Below are positions 43,842 through 51,743 of a stretch of DNA of 64,000 nt, in pieces; positions within the stretch are counted from its first letter, which is position 1; every line of letters starts with the position of its first letter. The stretch is from DATFNI01 sp963787205 (GTDB lineage: Bacteria; Bacteroidota; Rhodothermia; Balneolales; DATFMH01), in contig CAWBCD010000003.1 of assembly GCA_963787205.1 (NCBI GenBank), forward strand, positions 186,001 to 250,000, read 5' to 3'. The notes below the pieces were generated by a model. That model saw only the letters and a program-made list of their open reading frames with translations, was not told the origin of the DNA and made no database searches. The position numbers were made by a program, and so were the translations under genes.

Positions 43842-45803
43842 ATGAAATACGTTTTACTATCCGCATTTTTCATTCTCAGTCTGGCTGTGGAGAACAGCTA
43901 TGCAGCCGGCAAAAAATATGAGCTATACTCACCCGACAAAAGGGTTAAAGTCACTGTTACGGTAAATGGCGGAGTCACTTACCAGGTTTTTGTCGATGGG
44001 AAAGCGCTTCTGGAGCCTTCGCCTATATCCATGCGCCTTGAAAACGGCGAGACTCTGGGTGAAAATGCAAGTGTCCGGAGAAGGTCCACAAGAACCGTAG
44101 ATAAAACAGTGACTCCTCTTTATGGTTTCAATGATCATATCCAGGATCACTTTAACGAGCTGACTCTTGAATTCAAAAAACCTTTTTCTATTGTGTTCAG
44201 AGTCTTCGACAATGGGATCGCCTATCGTATCGAAACCCGCTTAACAGGGACAATCAAAGTTCAAAAAGAACAAGTAGCATACGACTTCCCGCAGGATGAA
44301 AAAGCGTGGTATCTCGATCCCGGGAGTCCGCGCTGGCATGGGTACGAATCCAACTATACATATGGATATATATCACAAATGGATTCGGTCAAAGGTGCAC
44401 TGCCTTTGCTTGTCGACCACAATTCGGGAATCAAAGTATTACTCACCGAAGCGGATCTGCACGACTATCCTGGATTGTATCTCGTTCCCGGACATGGTGA
44501 ATATCATAGTTTAGTGGGAATTATGCCGGCATGGCCGACCGAAGTCAAACAAAACGGATACGATATGCTGGTGCAAAAAAGAGCAGACTATATCGCTCAA
44601 ACAGAGGGAACACGTACGTTCCCATGGAGACTGATGATCCTTGCGCGCCAGGATAAAGATTTGCTGAATAACGAACTCGTCTACTTGCTGGCAACCCCAA
44701 ATAAACTGCAGGATACCTCATGGATCAAACCGGGTCTGGTTTCGTGGGATTGGTGGAACGACTGGAACCTGAAGGGAGTCAATTTCAAGACCGGCATCAA
44801 CATGGATACCTACAAGTATTACATTGATTTTGCCAGTAAAAACGGGATTCCATACATCATACTGGATGAGGGCTGGTCTGATCCATACAACCTGCTGGAT
44901 GTGAAACATAATCTGGATATCGCGAAATTGGTCCAATACGGTAAAGAAAGGCATGTAAAACTTATTTTGTGGTGTGTTTGGCACGTATTGGATCGCCAGC
45001 TCGACAAGGCGATGGATGAGTTCCAGAAATGGGGGGTTGCAGGTATCAAGACAGATTTTATGAATCGGGATGATCAGAAAGTGGTCGATTTTTATACCCG
45101 TATCGCCAAAGCTGCTGCCGAACGTCATTTGCTGGTCGATTTTCATGGGGCATTTAAACCAACGGGACTCTCTCGCACGTATCCCAATATTATCAACAGG
45201 GAAGCCGTGATGGGACTCGAGTACAACAAATGGTCGTATCACGATACGCCACACCATAATCTGATGCTTCCCTTTACACGTATGGTTACCGGACCCATGG
45301 ATTTCACGCCCGGTGCCATGCGTAATTTCAACAAGAATGATTATCGGCCGATTGCATCGCGCCCAATGAGCCAGGGAACACGTTGCCAGCAACTGGCCAT
45401 GTATGTTGTTTACTACGCACCGCTTCAGATGCTCGCCGATTCACCTACTGCTTATCAGTCGGAGCCGAATATTCTCCATCTGCTTTCAAAAATGCCGGTT
45501 ACCTGGGATCAGACCGTACCTCTGGATGGAAAAGTTGGCAAGTATCTGCTGCTTGCCCGGAGAAAGGGCGATACATGGTATATTGGCGGGATGACCAACT
45601 GGACACCACGCGATCTGACGGCTGATTTATCTTTTCTGGGAAACGGCAACTATGAAGCAACCATCTATTCTGATGCAACGAATTCCGACCGCATTGGAAA
45701 TGAGTATGACATGAATAAACAACAGGTGAATTCGGCAACGAAACTTAAAATCCATATGGCGCCCGGAGGTGGCTGGGTGGCGGTGATTAAACCGATGCAA
45801 TGA
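43842..45803 (+). CDS. Secreted GH97 alpha-glycosidase
   Basis: This 653-residue protein has a signal peptide (MKYVLLSAFFILSLAVENSYAA). An N-terminal beta-sandwich (about residues 25-280) carries the opening YELYSPDKRVKVTVTV. The catalytic barrel includes YIILDEGWSDP, GIKTDFMNRDDQ with D405, and FHGAFKPTGLSRTYPN...GLEYNKW. GH97 contains inverting alpha-glucosidases and retaining alpha-galactosidases. An Asp at the position of D405 is what I recall for the retaining group, which would suggest alpha-galactosidase activity. AGGAGG precedes ATG 43842. It sits with GH3 and GH92 genes. Confidence 0.92.
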   Translation: MKYVLLSAFFILSLAVENSYAAGKKYELYSPDKRVKVTVTVNGGVTYQVFVDGKALLEPSPISMRLENGETLGENASVRRRSTRTVDKTVTPLYGFNDHIQDHFNELTLEFKKPFSIVFRVFDNGIAYRIETRLTGTIKVQKEQVAYDFPQDEKAWYLDPGSPRWHGYESNYTYGYISQMDSVKGALPLLVDHNSGIKVLLTEADLHDYPGLYLVPGHGEYHSLVGIMPAWPTEVKQNGYDMLVQKRADYIAQTEGTRTFPWRLMILARQDKDLLNNELVYLLATPNKLQDTSWIKPGLVSWDWWNDWNLKGVNFKTGINMDTYKYYIDFASKNGIPYIILDEGWSDPYNLLDVKHNLDIAKLVQYGKERHVKLILWCVWHVLDRQLDKAMDEFQKWGVAGIKTDFMNRDDQKVVDFYTRIAKAAAERHLLVDFHGAFKPTGLSRTYPNIINREAVMGLEYNKWSYHDTPHHNLMLPFTRMVTGPMDFTPGAMRNFNKNDYRPIASRPMSQGTRCQQLAMYVVYYAPLQMLADSPTAYQSEPNILHLLSKMPVTWDQTVPLDGKVGKYLLLARRKGDTWYIGGMTNWTPRDLTADLSFLGNGNYEATIYSDATNSDRIGNEYDMNKQQVNSATKLKIHMAPGGGWVAVIKPMQ

Positions 45804-45837
45804 GCTGTCAGCCATCGGCGATCAGTTTTCAGCAACC
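45803..45837. repeat. Heptamer array at the GH97 stop codon
   Basis: AGCTGTC, AGCCATC, GGCGATC, AGTTTTC, AGCAACC run from 45803, the last base of the TGA stop, to 45837. Period 7 with consensus AGC-x-x-T-C. Confidence 0.7.
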
Positions 45838-45852
45838 ACGTCGCATGAATCA

Positions 45853-45887
45853 CGTGCAGGGATAATCACAGGGGATTCCCCTATACG
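45853..45887. repeat. Imperfect palindrome, GTAGGGGTAATC family
   Basis: CGTGCAGGGATAATC can pair, with mismatches and a bulge, with GATTCCCCTATACG over a short CACAGGG loop. It is a diverged copy of the palindrome after pta at 10065-10098. It lies about 20 bases before the GH92 start. Confidence 0.6.
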
Positions 45888-45908
45888 ACAACCCAAATTT
45901 ATTGTCGC

Positions 45909-48167
45909 ATGTTGCGAACTTACATTAGGAAGACACTTTCCTTAATCTTTTTGCTAACCGTATTTATTGTACCTGTTTCAAAGGCACAGAACCGGGACCC
46001 GGTCAAGTATGTGGATCCATTTATTGGTACGGAAGGCGGAGGACATGTCTTCCCGGGGGCAGCATTGCCTTTTGGGATGGTGAAGATGGGTCCGGATATG
46101 GGAAAAAACAACACGAATTCAGGGTATGAAGTGAAAGCCAAGATCAATGGGTTCAGTCATACGCATGTAAGTGGAACGGGTGGCGGAGCAAAGTATGGAA
46201 ATATCCTCGTCATGCCGTTTACGGGTCCGTTCGACCAACTTCATGATGTTTCATCACCCGGAAACCACGAGAAGGCCTCGCCGGGATATTACGCCGTTAA
46301 TCTAACGAGATATGGCATCAGGGCAGAACTGACGGTGACGGATCATGCCGGTTTTCATCAGTATACATTTCCAGAATCATCAAATGCTCATATCATGATT
46401 GATGCCGGGCATTTTCTTCAAAGTGGGGTGCCGTATGGAGAGGGACAGGAACTTGTAGGCTCGGAGGTCCACGTATTGTCAAACCATGAGATTGAAGGCT
46501 ACAGCCGGGTTCGTGGGGGATGGAATGAAGGGGGTGCTTATACCGTGTATTTTGATGCGTCCTTCGACACGCCTGCCGATCATTTTGCAACATGGAAAAA
46601 CGGCACACTAACCCAGGGTAAAAGAGATCAGTTTGATTCCGGTGAAAAGACCGGTGCGGTCTTCACCTATCATATGGCACAGGGGCAAAAGATCAGAATC
46701 AAGGTTGGGATATCCTATATCAGCATGGCTAAGGCACACCAAAATGCGGTGACAGAACTGAATACGTGGAATTTCGATGCGGTGAAGAAAAAAGCTTCTG
46801 AGATTTGGGAGAAGGAACTCGAAAAGATTTCTATAGACACACCGAACCTGGCCTATCGTAAGATGTTTTACACGGCCCTGTATCATGTGATGCTCATGCC
46901 GACGGATCGTACGGATGAGAATCCCAAATGGCATTCTAATGTACCTTATTATGACGATTATTACGCAATCTGGGATACGTTTCGCTCATCAAATCCATTG
47001 TTAACGCTAATTAGTCCAGCCAGAGAGCGCGACATTGTCCGGTCATTGATTGATATCTACAAGTACGATCGATATATGCCGGATGCCCGAAGCGGGAACG
47101 ACAACGGCCGGACACAGGGCGGTTCCAATGCCGAAGTCCTGATTGCCGATGCGTATGTCAAAGGTCTCAAGGGGATTGACTATCAAACCGCTCTGAAAGC
47201 GATGATCAAAGATGCCGAGATGCCGGCCGGTGGCGATCAGCGAAAACAGGGAAGGGGCGGCCTTCACGATTATAAAACACTGGGATATGTGTCGACCAAC
47301 TATGAACGGGCAGGGACGAGAACGTTGGAATATGCCTATGACGATTTTTGCCTGTCGGAGGTGGCCAAAGGTCTGGGCAAGGATTCGCTTTACAACCGCT
47401 ATAGGACGCGGGCAGACAACTGGAAAAACCTTTGGAGGCCGGTCACAAACGATGGAGCGACAGGATTCATCTGGCCCCGGCATCCCGATGGCACCTGGCA
47501 AAAGAATTTTACGACACTGACCGCCGGGAGCTGGCCCGATTTCTTTTATGAGAGCCAGTCGTGGGAGTATTCGCTCTATGTCCCACAGGACGTGAACGGA
47601 CTGATTGAAGAGTGTGGTGGAAAGAAGACTTTTATCCACCGTTTGAACACCTTCTTTCTGAAAGACGGCAAGACCGATTCGCTGATTGGTCACTATTACA
47701 ATGTTGGTAATGAACCTGGATTCCTTACGCCTACGCTTTATATCTGGGCGGGCCGGCAGGACCTGACAACCGAGCGCGTCTGGGCTATCATTCACAAATA
47801 CTATCATGATTCACGGGCCGGATTGCCTGGTAACGATGATTCCGGTGCCATGTCCTCATGGCTGGCATTTCATATGATGGGCCTGTACCCGCTGGCAGGT
47901 CAGAATGTGTATTTGATTACAGCTCCCCATTTCAAAGAGACGATCATCCATCTTGAAAACGGTAGGTCGTTTGTGATCAAAGCGGAAGGTTTGAGCAAAA
48001 CAAACCGGTACGTGACCTCGGCAACATTGAACGGAAAGGATCTGGATCAGGCCTGGTTTCATCATACCGATATCAAGGACGGGGGAACTTTGATTCTTAA
48101 AATGGGATACAAACCTGATGGCTGGGGATCCGACAATCCGCCACCATCGATGTCGGATGTGGAGTGA
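45909..48167 (+). CDS. Secreted GH92 alpha-mannosidase-family protein
   Basis: This 752-residue protein has a signal peptide (MLRTYIRKTLSLIFLLTVFIVPVSKAQ). GH92 hallmarks are the opening YVDPFIGTEGGGHVFPGAALPFGMV and GFSHTHVSGTGGGAKYGNI. The barrel includes YYAIWDTFRSSNPLL and the late GNDDSGAMSSWLAFHMMGLYPL, whose acids bind the catalytic calcium and act as base. It likely removes alpha-linked mannose from glycans. It follows the GH97 gene by 105 bases, in the same direction, suggesting a small glycan-degradation locus without SusC/D genes. Confidence 0.94.
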   Translation: MLRTYIRKTLSLIFLLTVFIVPVSKAQNRDPVKYVDPFIGTEGGGHVFPGAALPFGMVKMGPDMGKNNTNSGYEVKAKINGFSHTHVSGTGGGAKYGNILVMPFTGPFDQLHDVSSPGNHEKASPGYYAVNLTRYGIRAELTVTDHAGFHQYTFPESSNAHIMIDAGHFLQSGVPYGEGQELVGSEVHVLSNHEIEGYSRVRGGWNEGGAYTVYFDASFDTPADHFATWKNGTLTQGKRDQFDSGEKTGAVFTYHMAQGQKIRIKVGISYISMAKAHQNAVTELNTWNFDAVKKKASEIWEKELEKISIDTPNLAYRKMFYTALYHVMLMPTDRTDENPKWHSNVPYYDDYYAIWDTFRSSNPLLTLISPARERDIVRSLIDIYKYDRYMPDARSGNDNGRTQGGSNAEVLIADAYVKGLKGIDYQTALKAMIKDAEMPAGGDQRKQGRGGLHDYKTLGYVSTNYERAGTRTLEYAYDDFCLSEVAKGLGKDSLYNRYRTRADNWKNLWRPVTNDGATGFIWPRHPDGTWQKNFTTLTAGSWPDFFYESQSWEYSLYVPQDVNGLIEECGGKKTFIHRLNTFFLKDGKTDSLIGHYYNVGNEPGFLTPTLYIWAGRQDLTTERVWAIIHKYYHDSRAGLPGNDDSGAMSSWLAFHMMGLYPLAGQNVYLITAPHFKETIIHLENGRSFVIKAEGLSKTNRYVTSATLNGKDLDQAWFHHTDIKDGGTLILKMGYKPDGWGSDNPPPSMSDVE

Positions 48168-48425
48168 ATTTTGCGCTATCGTCCCAAAGGGATTAGCGGG
48201 GCATGACCTGAATCCGTTGGGGCGTCCGGGCCGGCAAGGAAACGACACAACAGCCCCGAAGGCGTTAGGGACGTGTTGCGAGGTAGGTTGTATCAATTAC
48301 GGCATAAAATAATAACGTCAGCTAATGGGGCTGATTAGCTGAGACACCCTTCTAAAAATAGATCGTGTCTGCAGAATGAATACGAACCGGCTATTATAAA
48401 GTTTTCTCGCTGGATACAGACTGAA

Positions 48426-48674
48426 TCAATTTAGTGAGTTGTAATCAATATGCTCGACATCCGGCAGCATATTATTGATATCCGAATCGCTTAGGTTCGT
48501 GATATGAATCAGATCATAACACTCCCAATTAGACCATATACGACACTTTGTTAACTTGTTTTTGATTCCAGAACCTGATTCTGTATCCCGTACGTTAAAG
48601 ATGATTTTTCTGATATCGCTTGTAAAATCAAGCTCATCATTAACATTTTTGATTTGGTTGATTGTGTAGACCAT
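48426..48674 (-). CDS. Small AT-rich hypothetical protein (possibly one half of a broken gene)
   Basis: An 82-residue frame starts at ATG 48674 (MVYTINQIKNVNDELDF) with a GAGGG motif 7 bases before it. It is poor in GC compared with neighbours and I recognise no family. A second frame, 48551-48781 on the same strand, overlaps it out of phase (MYFPLYPFLQRFKQEW...). The two may be overlapping genes or a single gene broken by a frameshift near 48680. No function is proposed. The flanks 48168-48425 and 48675-48956 hold nothing else I can support. Confidence 0.35.
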   Translation of the reverse strand: MVYTINQIKNVNDELDFTSDIRKIIFNVRDTESGSGIKNKLTKCRIWSNWECYDLIHITNLSDSDINNMLPDVEHIDYNSLN

Positions 48675-48956
48675 ATCATTCCCTCGTATCTGAAAATTAA
48701 CTCCTCTCTATTAAGATTTAAATTTCTATTTACCCATTCTTGTTTAAACCTTTGTAAAAATGGATACAGGGGGAAGTACAACTTGAGCGTAACAATGAGT
48801 CGTCAAAATTGGTATACATGCTGTTTTGGGGCACACTGACTTGCGATATAGGGCTGCAGCAAGGGAACGAATCGCTAACCATATCGTTTATCAAAAGTTC
48901 ACGAAATCATCTTACCTTATCTGCAACTCAGGCAAAATCGTTTTATTTGAGGATCA

Positions 48957-50738
48957 ATGAACAGGCACTCATCTGGCGACGCTATATCACGTAAGTCCCT
49001 CTGGGAGGCGATCAGGCGTATCTTTGCCCTCAGCAAACCCTATCGGGGCCGGTTTTATACTTCGGTGGTTCTTGCTTTATTATCATCGGCGGCCGGGCTG
49101 ACGGTTCCCCTTGGTCTGAAGGCGCTGCTCGACGCGGTGTTTCAGAGTGCCAACGAGGGCCTGCTCAATATCATCGCGCTGGCACTTTTGGGATTATTCC
49201 TGTTGCAGGCATTTTTCTCCTTTGGCAGTTCATATGGACTCGAAATCGTTGGGGAACGCGTGATCACCGATCTCAGAAAGCAGGTCTACGAGCATTTACA
49301 CCGGCTTGGATTTCACTATTTTTCAGAAGTCCGTCTGGGTGAAATTACTTCCCGCCTGACCAATGATGTCGGTTCGATACGAACGGCCCTTACCGATTCA
49401 CTTCCTCAAACGGTCACCATCGCCTTTACTCTGATCGGATCCGTCGGTTTGATGATCATGCTGAATTGGAGACTGAGTCTGATCGTATTTTTCACTGTTC
49501 CGCTGGCAACCATTGCCAGCCGCTATTTTGGTGGAAAGGTCCGGGCATTATCCCGCAACATCCAGGACGATCTGGCCAATACGACCGCCATTGCCGAGGA
49601 CACACTGGGCGCTATCCGGGTAGTGAAAGCATTTGCCCGTGAGCCGTTTGAAGTGGGTCGTTACGCGGATTCAGTCGAACAATTGTACACAACAAGCCAG
49701 CGTAAGATCTTGATATCCAGTATATTTTGGTCGAGCATCGGTCTGATGTTTATGACTACGCTGGTTATCATCTTCTGGTTTGGCGGCCGGGAGGTATTGG
49801 CCGGAAGACTGACGACGGGAGACCTCGTGGCGTTCATTTTTTATGCCTTCAGCATTGCACGGTCAGTAGGGCAGATGTCCCGTTTGTATACTTCGCTGAA
49901 CACGGCAGTAGGGGCAACGGATCGTATTTTTGATGTTCTTGACGAAATCCCGGAAGTGCAGGATGCGTCCCATGCCAAAGTGTTGTCGGATGTCAGGGGT
50001 GAAGTCGAGTTTCGGAATGTGACCTTTGCCTATGAATATCACCGGCCCGTACTGAAAGATATCTCATATAAGGTATCAGCTGGACAGACCATAGCCGTTG
50101 TGGGTCCAAGCGGCGCAGGCAAGACCACGATGATCAACCTGATCCCCCGATTCTATGACCCGCAGGAAGGACTGATCCTGGTTGATGGTCACGATGTCAA
50201 ACTGATCAAACGGCGATCATTGATTGATCAGATCGCCATTGTCCCGCAGGATGTCTACTTATTTGGCACCACCATCCGCGAAAACATCCGATACGGCAAG
50301 TTGGATGCCACCGACGAGGAGATTGAACAGGCAGCTATCGACGCTAATGCCTGCGGATTTATCAAGGAACTCCCCGGAAAGTTTGATTCGAAGATCGGGG
50401 AGAAAGGGGTGAAACTGAGCGGTGGGCAACGTCAGCGCATCGCGATTGCACGGGCACTGTTAAAGAATCCACGAATTCTTTTATTGGATGAAGCGACCTC
50501 GTCGCTTGATTCCGAATCGGAAGCACAAATCCAGGAAGCGTTAAACCGGCTTATGAAGACCCGCACGACCTTCATCATCGCCCACCGCCTTTCAACGGTG
50601 CAACATGCCCATCGAATTCTCGTACTTGATAACGGTAGAATCGTACAAGACGGAACCCACGAGGAGTTGATCGCCAATGACGGGTTGTACAAACACCTGT
50701 ATGAATTGCAGTTCAGAGAAGAGCTGACGGAGAGATAA
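48957..50738 (+). CDS. ABC exporter, MsbA/LmrA-like (fused permease and ATPase)
   Basis: This 593-residue half-transporter has an N-terminal six-helix membrane domain (about residues 30-320) and an ATPase domain. Walker A GPSGAGKTT is near residues 383-391, Q-loop IAIVPQDVYLFGTT, signature LSGGQRQRIAIARAL, Walker B ILLLDEATSSLDSE, and H-loop IIAHRLST. It would work as a homodimer; a lipid or drug substrate is likely but not determined. It is monocistronic. A repeat element with a perfect 20-base palindrome begins 3 bases after the stop codon. Confidence 0.93.
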   Translation: MNRHSSGDAISRKSLWEAIRRIFALSKPYRGRFYTSVVLALLSSAAGLTVPLGLKALLDAVFQSANEGLLNIIALALLGLFLLQAFFSFGSSYGLEIVGERVITDLRKQVYEHLHRLGFHYFSEVRLGEITSRLTNDVGSIRTALTDSLPQTVTIAFTLIGSVGLMIMLNWRLSLIVFFTVPLATIASRYFGGKVRALSRNIQDDLANTTAIAEDTLGAIRVVKAFAREPFEVGRYADSVEQLYTTSQRKILISSIFWSSIGLMFMTTLVIIFWFGGREVLAGRLTTGDLVAFIFYAFSIARSVGQMSRLYTSLNTAVGATDRIFDVLDEIPEVQDASHAKVLSDVRGEVEFRNVTFAYEYHRPVLKDISYKVSAGQTIAVVGPSGAGKTTMINLIPRFYDPQEGLILVDGHDVKLIKRRSLIDQIAIVPQDVYLFGTTIRENIRYGKLDATDEEIEQAAIDANACGFIKELPGKFDSKIGEKGVKLSGGQRQRIAIARALLKNPRILLLDEATSSLDSESEAQIQEALNRLMKTRTTFIIAHRLSTVQHAHRILVLDNGRIVQDGTHEELIANDGLYKHLYELQFREELTER

Positions 50739-50741
50739 GAG

Positions 50742-50774
50742 CTGTCCGCCGCGGCGGACAGCATCAGGATGACA
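50742..50774. repeat. Half element: 20-base palindrome plus TCAGGATGACA
   Basis: CTGTCCGCCGCGGCGGACAG (50742-50761) is a perfect palindrome, followed by TCAGGATGACA at 50764-50774. It equals the right end of the full elements at 51181-51323 and 51405-51552. It may serve as a terminator for the ABC-exporter gene. The GIY-YIG gene lies between this and the full copies. Confidence 0.9.
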
Positions 50775-50794
50775 TCCGTTGGGCTGGGGTTGAA

Positions 50795-51082
50795 TTATTT
50801 GGTTATGTATTCGTACAAATCTTTCCATTCTGGATTGAATCCGTCGATCAAAGTTACTTTCTTTCTGCGAAGCCATCGCTTTATTTCCTTCTCCCGTTTT
50901 ATAGCCTCTTCAACCATTTCATGCGATTCATAATAAACGAGCCGGTCTACATTATACCGTTGTGTAAATCCGGGATACTCCTTTTCCTTGTGTTGAATGG
51001 TACGCTTTATCAAATCACCAGTTATACCGGTATAAAGTACCGTTCTCCTCTGGTTGGTCAGCATATAAACATAATAGGCCAT
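50795..51082 (-). CDS. GIY-YIG domain nuclease, stand-alone
   Basis: This 95-residue protein is a single GIY-YIG domain: YVY near residues 4-6, YTG at 17-19, catalytic Arg in DLIKRTIQHK, and Glu in AIKREKEIKRWLRRKK. I set the start at ATG 51082 (MAYYVYMLTN), as in the YhbQ-like UPF0213 family; a GTG 14 codons upstream is possible. Such short proteins are probably DNA endonucleases of uncertain role. The gene is enclosed between inverted-repeat elements of the TGTCATCCTGA family. Confidence 0.9.
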   Translation of the reverse strand: MAYYVYMLTNQRRTVLYTGITGDLIKRTIQHKEKEYPGFTQRYNVDRLVYYESHEMVEEAIKREKEIKRWLRRKKVTLIDGFNPEWKDLYEYITK

Positions 51083-51180
51083 GGTTTTGAATTTGAATGA
51101 GTCTTTCTTAAGGAGATCATTCACAAGCCAAAACCTTACAGAAACATCAATTAATGCTCACCACCTCAAACCCAAAGGAC

Positions 51181-51323
51181 TGTCATCCTGATGCAGGGTT
51201 GCTTGCAACCCTCGCGTAGGATCCCGTATGCAGCGGGCAACGAGCCGTTCAGGTGACACGCCCGATTCTGGATGCATACGAGATCCTACGCTGTCCGCCG
51301 CGGCGGACAGCATCAGGATGACA
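51181..51323. repeat. Full TGTCATCCTGA element, copy A
   Basis: TGTCATCCTGA (51181-51191) and TCAGGATGACA (51313-51323) bound 143 bases. Inside are the hairpin GGGTTGCTTGCAACCC, GCGGGCAACGAGCCGTTCAG, the sequence GAGATCCTACG and the perfect palindrome CTGTCCGCCGCGGCGGACAG (51291-51310). Confidence 0.92.
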
Positions 51324-51404
51324 GAGGAGGGGCGTGGCGGCTGCCCCGGATGGCATCCGGACTGACGATGTGTAGCACAACGAGAAGCCCCAAACCCGAG
51401 GCAA

Positions 51405-51552
51405 TGTCATCCTGCCGGCGATCCCGGCTGTTCCCGGGATCGGCTTAGGATCCCGCAGGCAACGGGCAACGAACCATTCAGGTGCTATGCCCGGTTCCGA
51501 GTGCAAACGAGATCCTACGCTGTCCGCCGGGGCGGACAGCATCAGGATGACA
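51405..51552. repeat. Full TGTCATCCTG element, copy B
   Basis: TGTCATCCTG (51405-51414) and TCAGGATGACA (51542-51552) bound 148 bases. It shares with copy A the words CGGGCAACGA, CATTCAGGTG or CGTTCAGGTG, GAGATCCTACG and the palindrome (one mismatch, CTGTCCGCCGGGGCGGACAG). Its left hairpin differs (GATCCCGG...CCGGGATC). The stretch 51553-51743 after it has only a small hairpin, AGGGTT/AACCCT at 51566-51579, and no gene. Confidence 0.92.
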
Positions 51553-51743
51553 GTGGGGGTGTGGTAGGGTTGTAACCCTTTACTGTTAATTCCCCTTGCT
51601 TATCAAACGGTTACCTGACATATTGCACCAATCGGATATGACCGATATGGTTCTTAACGGGATTAGTTTAAGGGAAATGAACCGTATGTCTCCTAATGCT
51701 GTTGAACCGTTTGAATTACTGATTTATGGATTAAAATTGACCA

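Noticed and set aside
44718..45392. 224-residue minus-strand frame opposite GH97
   Set aside because: Shadow of the GH97 catalytic barrel.
47043..47807. 254-residue minus-strand frame opposite GH92
   Set aside because: Shadow of the GH92 gene; no motifs.
51249..51542. 97-residue minus-strand frame across the repeat copies
   Set aside because: It is made of the TGTCATCCTGA elements and their palindromes, so it is repeat-derived, not a gene.
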